From assembly GCA_937124525.1 (NCBI GenBank), contig CAKZLA010000155.1, forward strand, positions 1 through 26,667: a stretch of DNA of 26,667 bases, written 5' to 3'. Source of the stretch: an uncultured Desulfobacterium sp. (GTDB lineage: Bacteria > Desulfobacterota > Desulfobacteria > Desulfobacterales > Desulfobacteraceae). The notes below the pieces were generated by a model, which saw nothing but the letters and a program-made list of their open reading frames with translations, had not been told where the DNA came from and did not search any database. Shown piece after piece: positions 1 through 7,376 of the stretch. Position numbers and translations under genes: made by a program. Positions within the stretch are counted from its first letter, which is position 1; the number at the start of each line of letters is the position of its first letter.

Positions 1-317
1 ATCCCCTGTCTGCGCCTGATTTTTTGAATCAGGATTACTCAATAATTTCACCGGTGGCTTATCTGTTGAAAACCATTCACATCAGGGATGTGGAACATAT
101 TATTGAAGCTCTGAATCCCGATAAAATGGCACAGGATCTGCTGAATCTTTCGCCCCATGAACCCTGTCTTATTCTGCATCGTCAAACCTGGGATAATTGG
201 CGGGTGGCCACCCACAGCCGGATGACATATCCGGGAACCACCCATCGCATGGGTGCCCGGTTGAAACCGCTTTTTAAACGATATGTGGAACAGTACGGAA
301 AAAACAAAATAAAATAG
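1..317 (+). CDS. HutC/GntR-family regulator, C-terminal part (5' truncated by window edge)
   Basis: This is the end of a UTRA ligand-binding domain of a HutC-type GntR regulator, probably a histidine-utilisation repressor sensing urocanate or a related intermediate. The reading frame is open to the left edge, so the start lies outside the window; the internal TTG at 24 is unlikely to be the true start. Visible blocks are DVEHIIEAL, EPCLILHRQTW and the C-terminal YPG..HRMGARLKP, which align directly with the complete HutC homologue at 2123-2866 (EVEHIIEAM, EPCLILHRRTW, YPGSRHKIGSRFQP). The DNA-binding winged helix is not in view. It lies 120 bp upstream of ftcD on the same strand, so it probably belongs to the same hut gene group. 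Family assignment is firm; the exact ligand is inferred. Confidence 0.85.
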   Translation, partial: PLSAPDFLNQDYSIISPVAYLLKTIHIRDVEHIIEALNPDKMAQDLLNLSPHEPCLILHRQTWDNWRVATHSRMTYPGTTHRMGARLKPLFKRYVEQYGKNKIK

Positions 318-437
318 ATGCCTTGAGTAGACCAACGGTGATTCTCCGTGGCCTGACCACAATAAAAAATGAAATTTTCATTATTGCAATATCTTAGGCG
401 GAGTTTCATATGAAAAAAATAATGAAGGACCATACAA
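318..437 (+). promoter_or_regulatory. ftcD leader with palindrome and a short upstream ORF
   Basis: Non-coding gap between the regulator stop and ftcD. It holds a perfect 15-bp palindrome, AATGAAATTTTCATT (368-382). A 14-codon ORF with its own GGCGGA ribosome site starts at ATG 410 and ends at TGA 452-454, overlapping the ftcD start at 438 in another frame. The palindrome could be an operator and the short ORF a leader peptide. Both roles are inferences from position only. Confidence 0.3.
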
Positions 438-2054
438 ATGAAAAAAATAGTTGAATGTGTACCCAATTTTTCCGAGGGACGGGACAAAGCCGTCATCAAT
501 GCCATTGCCGATGCCATCCGTGGAACAAAGGGGTGCACCCTGCTGGATGTGGACCCAGGAAAATCCACCCATCGAACGGTGTATACCTTTGTGGGTGATC
601 CCGATAGCGTCATTGAAGGTGCCGTGGCTGCTGCCCGGGTGGCCAAAGAAAAAATAGATATGCGTCTGCACAAAGGAGAACATCCCCGGTTTGGTGCCAT
701 GGATGTCTGCCCGTTTATCCCCGTGGCCAATATCACCATGGAAGAGTGTGTTGACATTGCAAAACGCTTTGCCAAAAAAGCCGCTGACGAGTTGGCTATT
801 CCCTTTTTCCTTTACGAAGAGGCAGCCGAGCACGATTATCGACGAAAACTTCCCGATGTCCGAAAAGGTGAGTACGAAGCCCTGGAGGAGCGATTGAAAG
901 ATCCCCGATGGAAACCTGATTTCGGTCCCTCAAAGTTTGTTCCCACCTGGGGGATTACGGCCACGGGTGCCCGCATGTTTCTTATTGCCTACAATGTGAA
1001 TATTCTGGGTACCTCCAACCAGGCCCATCGCATTGCGTTGAATCTGCGGGAAGCAGGACGGGGCGAGGAGCAACCCGGCAAATTAAAAGAGTTAAAGGGC
1101 ATGGGCTGGTTTGTGGACGAATACAATATGGCCCAGGTAACTGTAAATCTTAACAACTACAATGTTACCCCCATCCATGTGCTGTTTGAGGCGGTGAAAG
1201 AGGAGGCAAAAGCTTTAAACCTTGCCGTGGCAGGTTCTGAAATTGTGGGTATTGTTCCTCTGGAATCGTTGATAATGGCCGCGGATTATTACATTGAAAA
1301 AGAAAACCTTTTTATCTATGAAGAGGATCAAAAGGTCCGGCTTGCCATTGAACGCCTGGGTCTAAACTCCGTGGCCACTTTCAATCCCCAGGACAAGGTC
1401 ATTGAATATATTGTGGCAGAACCACCGGAGGAGCCCCTGGCCAACCTGACAGTGAGGGGGTTTATTGAAGAGATAGCTGCCCGAACTTCGGCGCCCGGCG
1501 GCGGATCTGCCTCTGCTGCCATGGCTGCGGTGGGAACGGGTCTTGGTTCCATGGTGGCCAAGCTCACCCAGGGCGTGAGAAAGTTTGAATCAGTGGATCT
1601 GCACATGCGTAACATTATTCCCATTCTCCATGAATTGACCAAAAAATTAATTCCCATGATTGATGCTGACACCTCGGCCTTTAATGAGTACATGGAAGGG
1701 CTTCGCATGCCAAGGGGAACAGAAGCGGAAAAAGAGGCTCGAATTGCAAAAATGCAGGCGGGACTTAAAACCGCTATCAATGTGCCCCTGGGCACCATGC
1801 GTCTGGGGGATGGGGCCTGGGATGCATTGTGTGAAGTGGCCCGGTATGGAAACCCCGCATCAAAATCTGATACCCAGGTGGGTGCAAGGGCATTGGAAAC
1901 CGGTATCTGGGGGGCTTACCAGAATGTTTTGATTAATATCAAGGATGTCCATGATGAGGTGTATAAGGTAAAAATCCTTGAAGAAGCCAATGCCATGGAA
2001 AAACGTTCCAGAAAAAAATGTGCTGAAGTGCTGGCCATTTTGGATCAAATATAA
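438..2054 (+). CDS. ftcD: Bifunctional glutamate formiminotransferase / formiminotetrahydrofolate cyclodeaminase
   Basis: Cytoplasmic enzyme of histidine breakdown. It moves the formimino group of formiminoglutamate to tetrahydrofolate, giving glutamate, and then releases ammonia to give 5,10-methenyl-THF. The 538 aa match the length of the animal bifunctional FTCD. Residues 1 to about 325 are the two formiminotransferase subdomains, starting IVECVPNFSEGRD and containing RLHKGEHPRFGAMDV; His82 is at the position of the known catalytic His of pig FTCD. Residues about 335-538 are the helical cyclodeaminase domain (APGGGSASAAMAAVG, DADTSAFNEYM). The ATG at 438 is preceded by AAGGA at suitable spacing. 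It follows a HutC-type regulator and converges on a second hutC. Fusion of both activities is complete, with no frameshift. In an anaerobe with a Wood-Ljungdahl pathway this would feed C1 units into central metabolism (inference). Confidence 0.96.
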   Translation: MKKIVECVPNFSEGRDKAVINAIADAIRGTKGCTLLDVDPGKSTHRTVYTFVGDPDSVIEGAVAAARVAKEKIDMRLHKGEHPRFGAMDVCPFIPVANITMEECVDIAKRFAKKAADELAIPFFLYEEAAEHDYRRKLPDVRKGEYEALEERLKDPRWKPDFGPSKFVPTWGITATGARMFLIAYNVNILGTSNQAHRIALNLREAGRGEEQPGKLKELKGMGWFVDEYNMAQVTVNLNNYNVTPIHVLFEAVKEEAKALNLAVAGSEIVGIVPLESLIMAADYYIEKENLFIYEEDQKVRLAIERLGLNSVATFNPQDKVIEYIVAEPPEEPLANLTVRGFIEEIAARTSAPGGGSASAAMAAVGTGLGSMVAKLTQGVRKFESVDLHMRNIIPILHELTKKLIPMIDADTSAFNEYMEGLRMPRGTEAEKEARIAKMQAGLKTAINVPLGTMRLGDGAWDALCEVARYGNPASKSDTQVGARALETGIWGAYQNVLINIKDVHDEVYKVKILEEANAMEKRSRKKCAEVLAILDQI

Positions 2055-2104
2055 GTTGACTCATCTCTTCTCATGGTCTGTTTTATAAAAAAATGGGGTT
2101 GACC

Positions 2105-2120
2105 TGTTTCACGTGGAACA
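2105..2120. other. parS: parS centromere-like ParB-binding site
   Basis: The + strand reads TGTTTCACGTGGAACA; the - strand reads TGTTCCACGTGAAACA, which is exactly the 16-bp bacterial chromosomal parS consensus. The palindrome extends one base on each side (C and G). It lies in the short convergent gap between the ftcD stop (2054) and the hutC stop (2123). ParB nucleates at such sites for chromosome segregation. Chromosomal parS sites usually cluster near the replication origin, so the window is probably origin-proximal (inference). No parA or parB gene is in the window. Confidence 0.85.
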
Positions 2121-2122
2121 GA

Positions 2123-2866
2123 TCATGTTGAATGTGCCGGTTGAAAACGACTTCCAATCTTATGACGTGATCCCGGATAAATGAAGCGGCTTGTGGTTGC
2201 CACTTTATCGCTCACCCAAGTTCGGCGGTGGAGGATCAGGCAAGGCTCTGTGCGGGGGATTTCCAAAAGATCGCTGCTCCATTCATCCGGCATCATCGCT
2301 TCAATGATGTGCTCCACCTCCATTGCAGGAGAGATTCCCATCAAATAATCACTGGGAGTGATTCGGGTAAAGTCCTGCTCTAAAAAATCCGGAGCCATGA
2401 CAGGGTTAATATAACGATCGGCCAGCTGAATGGGGATACCGTTGTCTCTATGAACCATGATGGCATGGTAAACAGGCGCGTTCGCTTCAAGATCCATTTC
2501 CGATGCCACCTCCGGGGAGCCTTTTTCTTGTTGTAACAGGTGGATGTCGCAGGAGTGTTTCCCCCCCCTTTCTGTTATCTCCCGGGCAATGGATCGGATT
2601 TCCAATAATTCAGACTGTGGTTTTTGACGGGCCACAAAGGTTCCCACTCCCTGGAGACGAACCAGTTTGCCCTCTGCTGTCAGTTCACGAAGAGCACGAT
2701 TCACGGTCATGCGTGAAACCCCCATGGTTTCCACCAGGCTGTTTTCAGAGTCAATTTTCATGTCCGGCGTCCATTCCCCCGTCTCAATTCTTCCCAGGAT
2801 ATGGTCCTTTACCTGTTGATACAAAGGGCTGGGGGCGATGGCTGACCTTGTTCGTTTTATAACCAT
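2123..2866 (-). CDS. hutC: Histidine utilisation repressor, GntR/HutC family
   Basis: Transcriptional repressor of 247 aa. Residues about 10-80 form the GntR winged helix-turn-helix: SPLYQQVKDHILGRI, ENSLVETMGVSRMTVNRALREL and the wing KLVRLQGVGTFVA. Residues about 95-240 are the UTRA ligand domain (PVYHAIMVHRDNGIPIQLADRYINP, EPCLILHRRTW). This matches full-length HutC, whose known ligand in other bacteria is urocanate. It converges with ftcD and is transcribed leftwards from a promoter about 160-190 bp upstream that carries a palindrome also found before hutH, which suggests autoregulation and control of hutH. Family is firm and hut specificity is well supported by ftcD and hutH; the ligand is inferred. 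Confidence 0.93.
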   Translation of the reverse strand: MVIKRTRSAIAPSPLYQQVKDHILGRIETGEWTPDMKIDSENSLVETMGVSRMTVNRALRELTAEGKLVRLQGVGTFVARQKPQSELLEIRSIAREITERGGKHSCDIHLLQQEKGSPEVASEMDLEANAPVYHAIMVHRDNGIPIQLADRYINPVMAPDFLEQDFTRITPSDYLMGISPAMEVEHIIEAMMPDEWSSDLLEIPRTEPCLILHRRTWVSDKVATTSRFIYPGSRHKIGSRFQPAHST

Positions 2867-3027
2867 ATATTATTTATTGCTCCATATATCCGAAGAATTT
2901 GGCAAAAAAAAGATTTTCAAGCCGGGCTTTTACAAGCGCCTTATGAATCTCTGATTCAGGAGGGGTAGTTGGTGTAAAAGGCCTGATATCCATGGGTTAA
3001 AAAAAGGCCATCAACTGTTTATTCATT

Positions 3028-3060
3028 GTTGTATATACATGTATACAACTCAAGTGTCAA
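3028..3060 (-). promoter_or_regulatory. hutC promoter with candidate HutC operator
   Basis: Read on the - strand: TTGACA (3060-3055), 17-bp spacer, then TATATA, a near-ideal sigma-70 promoter. The spacer and -10 are covered by the perfect palindrome TATACATGTATA (3034-3045) inside wider arms GTTGTATA and TATACAAC (3028-3049). The same layout (TTGACA, then TACATGTA at the same distance) precedes hutH. A repressor bound here would block polymerase, which fits HutC autorepression; the protein-site link is inferred. The remaining gap 2867-3027 is an untranslated leader without a convincing ORF. Confidence 0.7.
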
Positions 3061-3168
3061 TTTAATACTTGATCGTCAATTTTTTGGAATAGGGGATGTT
3101 TGATGGGAGAACGGGGGACTACCCACTTAAGGCGGGACAGAAATCGTCTTAATAGTTTGAAATTTAGG

Positions 3169-3221
3169 GGATGAGCATCAAAAATATTATGCCCAATGGC
3201 TATATTTTACGGTGCTCATCC
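3169..3221 (-). terminator. Fold-back at the modC 3' end, possible terminator
   Basis: Perfect 9-bp inverted arms GGATGAGCA (3169-3177) and TGCTCATCC (3213-3221) flank a 35-base loop. The right arm overlaps the modC stop codon. There is no strong T-run after the arm, so intrinsic termination is uncertain; it may instead protect the 3' end of the mod transcript. Confidence 0.35.
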
Positions 3222-3917
3222 ATTGACACATAGCCGGGGAACAGGAACCTCTTGTAGTAGTGTTTTCACATCTCCCGCCGAAATGGCATGGCCAGCCGTT
3301 AGAATGATTACATGGGAGGCCAGCTTGAGAATTTCGTCCCGGGAATGGCTGACATAGAGAATTGGCAGGGAAAATTCACGGCACATGCGCCGGATAAATG
3401 GGAGAACCTCCTGTTTGCGGTCATGATCCAGGGAGGCAAGGGGTTCATCCATGAGCAGCATGGCAGGGCTTGTTAAAAGTCCCCTGCCGATGGCCACCCG
3501 CTGCTTTTCCCCCCCGGATAATTTTGCGGGCCTTCTTTCCAGCAAATGACCTATGCCAAGGAGTTCCACAACGTCATCAAACTCAACATATCGTTGGGAT
3601 ACAGGAATCTGCCTCATCCCATAGGTTAGATTTGTTTTCACCGACAGATGGGGAAAGAGCCGTCCATCTTGAAAAATATATCCAATACGGCGTCTTTCCG
3701 GGGCCAGGTTTATTTTTTGCCGGGAATTAAAAAGGCAGTGATCATTGATGATTATGTGCCCGGCATCGGGTTTGACCAGTCCCGCCACCATATTGACAAT
3801 GGATGTTTTACCTGATCCGGAGGGGCCAAACAGTGCCGTGACCCCAGAGGCTGCACCGGTGAAAATGGCATTAACAAGAAAGTCACCCTGCTGTCGTTGG
3901 ATGTGAATATCAATCAT
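3216..3917 (-). CDS. modC: Molybdate ABC transporter ATP-binding protein, short form
   Basis: Cytoplasmic ATPase of the ModABC molybdate importer, 233 aa. Visible motifs: Walker A GPSGSGKT near residue 31, Q-loop in YIFQDGRLFPHLSV, signature LSGGEKQR, Walker B MLLMDEP with D-loop SLD, and the switch His in YVSHSRDE. The spacing and the RRIGYIFQDGRLFPHLSV block are typical of ModC. Escherichia-type ModC is about 350 aa because of a C-terminal MOP/TOBE molybdate-binding domain; here the protein ends straight after the nucleotide-binding domain. It follows modB by 3 bp, completing the A-B-C operon order. The short form is common enough to be functional, but direct oxyanion feedback on the ATPase is probably absent (inference). 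Confidence 0.93.
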   Translation of the reverse strand: MIDIHIQRQQGDFLVNAIFTGAASGVTALFGPSGSGKTSIVNMVAGLVKPDAGHIIINDHCLFNSRQKINLAPERRRIGYIFQDGRLFPHLSVKTNLTYGMRQIPVSQRYVEFDDVVELLGIGHLLERRPAKLSGGEKQRVAIGRGLLTSPAMLLMDEPLASLDHDRKQEVLPFIRRMCREFSLPILYVSHSRDEILKLASHVIILTAGHAISAGDVKTLLQEVPVPRLCVNG

Positions 3918-3920
3918 AAT

Positions 3921-4622
3921 TTATCCTTTTATAAAACGGGCAAACCGTTTGGCCATTATTTCAGAAAAGATCAGGGCCACCATGGCAATGACAATGGAAA
4001 TAACGCAAAGCCGCATGGCTCCGGTTTCTCCCCCGGGCATCTGGGTCAGGGTGTACAGTGCCAGGGGAAGGGTCCGGGTTTGCCCCGGAATATTGGAAAC
4101 AAAGGTGATGGTTGCACCAAATTCCCCCAGGCTTCTTGCAAAGGCCAGAATAAGGCCTGTTATGATACCCGGAACCATCAATGGCAGCGTAATGGTGAAA
4201 AAAACCCGAATTTGCCCTGCCCCCAGGGTTCGGGCAGCAAATTCCAGGCCCTGGTCGATGTTTTCAATGGAGAGTCGCACCGATCGAACCAAAAGGGGAA
4301 ATGCCATTACCGCTGCTGCAACGGCAGCTCCCTTCCAGTTAAAGGCAAAGGTGAGCCCCGTGTATTTGTAAAGAAAGGCTCCCACCACCCCTTTTCGTCC
4401 CAGGAATATCAGAAGCAGATAACCGGTGACCACCGGGGGCAGCACCAGGGGCAGATGGAACAATCCATCCAGAAGGCTTTTTCCCGGGAAATTCAGACGC
4501 GCCAGCACCCAGGCCGCTGCAATACCCAGGGGCAGGCTAAAGAGCACAGCCCACCCGGATATGCAAAGGCTTAATCGCAGAACTTCCAGTTCAATGTCGC
4601 TTAAATGCAAAAAAGAGATCAC
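3921..4622 (-). CDS. modB: Molybdate ABC transporter permease
   Basis: Inner-membrane channel subunit of the molybdate importer, 233 aa with about five to six hydrophobic segments (for example LSLCISGWAVLFSLPLGIAA and AVAAAVMAFPLLV). The cytoplasmic EAA loop that docks on ModC is seen as AARTLGAGQIRVFFTITLP followed by LMVPGIITG. The family block ARSLGEFGATITFVSNIPGQT is present and strongly indicates ModB rather than sulfate permeases. The start is GTG, overlapping the modA stop in a GTGA arrangement, which indicates translational coupling. It sits 3 bp upstream of modC. No defect is seen. Confidence 0.94.
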   Translation of the reverse strand: MISFLHLSDIELEVLRLSLCISGWAVLFSLPLGIAAAWVLARLNFPGKSLLDGLFHLPLVLPPVVTGYLLLIFLGRKGVVGAFLYKYTGLTFAFNWKGAAVAAAVMAFPLLVRSVRLSIENIDQGLEFAARTLGAGQIRVFFTITLPLMVPGIITGLILAFARSLGEFGATITFVSNIPGQTRTLPLALYTLTQMPGGETGAMRLCVISIVIAMVALIFSEIMAKRFARFIKG

Positions 4623-5407
4623 TTGACACTGAATCCATATTTTTCAAAAATAATTTTGACGTCCGGGGATTTTAAAAATGCCATAAACGCCTGTGTCTCA
4701 GGGAGCTCCTGGCCTGCAATAATGGCTGCCGGGTAGACAATGGGAGAATGGGTATCTTCGGGAAACATACCGATGATTTTTACCTTATCTGAAATAGCGG
4801 CATCCGTTGCATATACCTGCCCCACAGGTACCTCACCCCGGGCAACCAGTACCAGGGCGGCTCTTACATCCTTTGCCCGGACCACTTTTTCTTTGATACC
4901 TTCCCACACGCCCAGAGTCTCCATGGCCTGTTTGCCATAAATTCCAGATGGTACATGATCCGGGTCTCCCATGGCCAGGTGACCGTCGCCGATGAGGCTG
5001 GCCAGCGGGAAATTTTTTTTAATGGTAATTGTGGACAAGGGGCTGTCATCTGGGGCTACCAGGACAAGGCGATTGCTCAACAGATCAAACCGGGTGTGTG
5101 ATGCGATCATTTTCTTTTGTTCCAGGAAATCCATCCATTTTTTGTTTGCGGAGATATAGACCTGGGCTGGAGCCCCTTTTTCAATTTGTCTGGCCAGGGT
5201 GGAAGAGGAGGCAAATGAGGTGATCGCCTTGATCCCTTTTTTCTGGAAAAACAGCGTGGCAATGTCGGTGACGGCGTTGGTTGTTGAACCGGCACTGAAA
5301 ACAACAATGCTATTTTCCTGGGAGATTGCAGGGGTGGATGATAGAAAGAACAGCAGAATACAAAGAATCCATGTCCAATAAGAGATCAATTTTTTTAATG
5401 AGTTCAT
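4619..5407 (-). CDS. modA: Molybdate-binding periplasmic protein
   Basis: Periplasmic receptor that captures molybdate (possibly also tungstate) and delivers it to ModB. About 262 aa from the ATG at 5407, which has AAGG upstream; a TTG at 5446 would put extra residues before the signal peptide and is less likely. The N-terminus KKLISYW then a hydrophobic stretch ending STPAISQ is a cleavable signal peptide. Mature motifs typical of ModA are VFSAGSTTNAVTDIA, FASSSTLARQIEKGAPAQVYISANKKWMD, and the late VARGEVPVGQVYATDA with YPAAIIAGQ. The usual Ser/Asp oxyanion ligands fall in these blocks. It is the first gene of modABC, behind a promoter with a palindromic operator (5445-5477). Confidence 0.94.
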   Translation of the reverse strand: MNSLKKLISYWTWILCILLFFLSSTPAISQENSIVVFSAGSTTNAVTDIATLFFQKKGIKAITSFASSSTLARQIEKGAPAQVYISANKKWMDFLEQKKMIASHTRFDLLSNRLVLVAPDDSPLSTITIKKNFPLASLIGDGHLAMGDPDHVPSGIYGKQAMETLGVWEGIKEKVVRAKDVRAALVLVARGEVPVGQVYATDAAISDKVKIIGMFPEDTHSPIVYPAAIIAGQELPETQAFMAFLKSPDVKIIFEKYGFSVK

Positions 5408-5444
5408 TTTTATTGCCTTAGCTTTTGGGTTGTTATGAATTGAC

Positions 5445-5506
5445 AAGACGTCATTTAAAATTATATATTGACGTCTTTAAATTACATATTGTCTGTAGTC
5501 AGTCAA
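5445..5506 (-). promoter_or_regulatory. modABC promoter with palindromic operator
   Basis: Read on the - strand: -35 TTGACT (5506-5501), 16-bp spacer, -10 TAATTT (5484-5479). Just downstream, around the expected start of transcription, lies a perfect 9-bp inverted repeat, AAGACGTCA (5445-5453) and TGACGTCTT (5469-5477), with N15 between. A repressor here would block mod transcription when molybdate is plentiful. The site does not obviously match the ModE box known from enterobacteria; the divergent XRE/molybdate-domain regulator at 5861 is the best local candidate to bind it (inference). Confidence 0.55.
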
Positions 5507-5555
5507 GGAGATTATTAAATATTCGCTCATTTATTCCCAGGCGACGTCCTGTTTA

Positions 5556-5575
5556 GAGCCTGTTTAAAAATTCAG
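5556..5575. repeat. 20-bp dispersed sequence, copy 1
   Basis: GAGCCTGTTTAAAAATTCAG, 18 of 20 bases identical to 14226-14245 in another intergenic gap. It also contains a GCCTG/CAGGC hairpin with the following bases. It resembles a solitary insertion-sequence end, but no partner end or transposase was found. Confidence 0.4.
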
Positions 5576-5668
5576 GCACTTAAAATGGGGGTTATATAGG
5601 GCGGTTCATGGGAACTTTCAGTGTCTGCATCAAAACTGGAATTGCTGCGGGTGATGTGATATCTTTGA

Positions 5669-5830
5669 ATCTGGGCTCTTTGTCCACGCTCCGGGTTTGC
5701 AAAAACAGATAAAAGTATTTATTATGTCAGTACCCTGGGCTTGATGAGCACGCGCCTCCAAGGAACCGGTATTGTGATCAAAGAAAAAAACGGAAACCAG
5801 ATTGTAATGCCCCTAATCCACCAGGCATGA
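5669..5830 (+). pseudogene. Orphan 53-codon open stretch, possible gene remnant
   Basis: A stop-free stretch after TGA 5666-5668 and ending at TGA 5828-5830. It encodes protein-like sequence (for example DKSIYYVSTLGLMSTRLQ and a lysine-rich turn before NGNQIVMPLIHQA). No ribosome-binding site precedes a good start; the only ATG (5744) would give 28 residues. The product is not recognised. It may be the tail of a decayed gene, lying between a solitary IS-like end (5556) and the regulator at 5861. The rest of 5507-5860 shows nothing else convincing. Confidence 0.25.
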
Positions 5831-5860
5831 TAATCAAAAACCTCCATGGATTGAAAAATA

Positions 5861-6973
5861 ATGTCAAAGGCAAAACCACAAATTACCTGTAATGTAAAGA
5901 CCTACCGCCAATCAAAGGGGTGGTCCCAGTCCGAACTTGCAGATAAAATCGGTGTAAAAAGACAAGCCATTTATGATATTGAGTCCGGGCGTTATCTACC
6001 CAATACAGCAGTTGCCCTACAGCTGGCCAGGAATTTTGGCTGCAGGGTGGAAGATCTTTTTGTGGATGATTCGGTTCGGGACAAAGAGGCCGTTGTCATG
6101 GTGGGAAAAAACAATTCCCAACGAATTTCTGCCGCCAGGGTCCGGGGACGACTGGTGGGTTTCCCTCTGGATGAAACCGGGGACATGGCGAACATACTTA
6201 CCTCTGCCGATGCCATTGTTTCCAAGGATGGTGACCTGGCAGAACTGCTGTGCCCGCCTGCATATCTGGACAGAACCATTGTGCTCATGGGATGTGATCC
6301 TGCCTTTGATATTTTAGGCGCCCATGTGGCACGCATTGCGCCTGATTCCCGCATCCATTGCCGTTTTGCCACCAGCCATCTGGCATTGGAACGCCTGGGT
6401 CAGGGCTATACCCACATTGCCGGAACCCATCTGCACAATTCAGACAATAATGAATCCAACGTTTCCAAGGCATCGGACGCGTTGTCCGGTACAAAGGGAG
6501 TTGTGGTGGGGTTTTCTTTCATGGAAGAAGGGCTCCTCGTGGCCCGGGGCAATCCCCTTAAAATAAAAGGAATACAGGACCTTGTCCGGACCGATGTCCG
6601 ATTTGTCAATCGGGATGCCGGGGCCGCACTGCGGGTACTTCTGGATGATCTTCTTCAAAAAGCCGGGATTCCCGTAACTGCTGTAAATGGATATGAACGT
6701 CTGGCGTACAGCCATACCCAGGGTGCCCGGATGGTGAACTTTAATCTGGCGGATGCGGCCCTGGGGCTGCGGGTGATTGCCAATGCCTTTAATATGGATT
6801 TTGTGACCCTGGATGCAGTGCGATGTGATCTGGTCATTCCCTCGGATATGATGGAACTTGCCACGGTAAAAGTGGTTATGGATGTGCTGCAATCCCGGGC
6901 CTTTCGAAAGGAACTCATGTCCATACCCGGTTATGAAACCACCATGACAGGCAAGGTGATTGCCAAGATTTAA
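5861..6973 (+). CDS. XRE helix-turn-helix regulator with molybdate-binding-like (COG1910 type) domain
   Basis: Predicted one-component regulator of 370 aa. Residues about 10-65 are an XRE/Cro helix-turn-helix (YRQSKGWSQSELADKIGVKRQ then AIYDIESGRYLPN). Residues about 85-365 form a type II periplasmic-binding-protein fold of the kind annotated as a periplasmic molybdate-binding domain: GCDPAFDILGAHVAR, FATSHLALERLGQGYTHIAG, VRFVNRDAGAALRVLLDDLL and the AALGLRVIANAFNMDFVTL block. There is no signal peptide, so it acts in the cytoplasm. It is divergent from modABC, with about 450 bp between. Binding of molybdate or tungstate (or a molybdopterin compound) and control of modABC are inferred from domain and context. 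The start ATG 5861 has only a weak ribosome site. The jet remnant follows 4 bp after its stop. Confidence 0.85.
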   Translation: MSKAKPQITCNVKTYRQSKGWSQSELADKIGVKRQAIYDIESGRYLPNTAVALQLARNFGCRVEDLFVDDSVRDKEAVVMVGKNNSQRISAARVRGRLVGFPLDETGDMANILTSADAIVSKDGDLAELLCPPAYLDRTIVLMGCDPAFDILGAHVARIAPDSRIHCRFATSHLALERLGQGYTHIAGTHLHNSDNNESNVSKASDALSGTKGVVVGFSFMEEGLLVARGNPLKIKGIQDLVRTDVRFVNRDAGAALRVLLDDLLQKAGIPVTAVNGYERLAYSHTQGARMVNFNLADAALGLRVIANAFNMDFVTLDAVRCDLVIPSDMMELATVKVVMDVLQSRAFRKELMSIPGYETTMTGKVIAKI

Positions 6974-6977
6974 CAAA

Positions 6978-7376
6978 ATGAACCATGCAACCCTGGAAAA
7001 CTTGAAAAAACGCCACACCGCACTGAAGCTGCTCAATGCCGACCACATGCCGTTGATGATCAGTTTTTTTCACAGGGCATTTATTGTCCCCAACCAGCGT
7101 GCCATTGCCATGGGAGAACTTTGCACCCTGCTGGATGATTATCTGTTCCATTTAAGAGAAGAGGTGTGGGAAAACAGGTACCCTCGAAGTGCCAGGAACT
7201 ATCTTGAAGAGTGGGCTGCCGGAGACAATGCCTTTTTACGGAAATATTATTCAGACGACAGTGATGATGCCCTGATGGATTTGACCCCGGCCGTGGAAAA
7301 GGTGATGGAGTGGCTCCAGGGATTGCGTCAGCAGCAATTTGTGGGTACGAACCCTTCTCAACACCGGAACCATTGA
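6978..7376 (+). pseudogene. jetA: JetA (DUF3375) N-terminal fragment of a Wadjet system
   Basis: 132 codons whose first ~125 residues match the start of JetA/DUF3375, the MukF-like kleisin of Wadjet anti-plasmid complexes: LKLLNADHMPLMISFFHRAF, LLDDYLFHLREE, YPRSARNYLEEWA, FLRKYY, DLTPAVEKVMEWL and QQFVGT. The intact family is about 450-500 aa and continues after FVGT; here homology stops there, at about 7345, and the frame runs into a stop at 7374 after a few unrelated residues. The following DNA encodes the JetC C-terminus in another frame. The remnant starts 4 bp after the XRE gene, with a poor ribosome site. It cannot form a kleisin without its middle and C-terminal winged helices. JetA identity is from recalled family sequence patterns, not a search. 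Confidence 0.82.
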
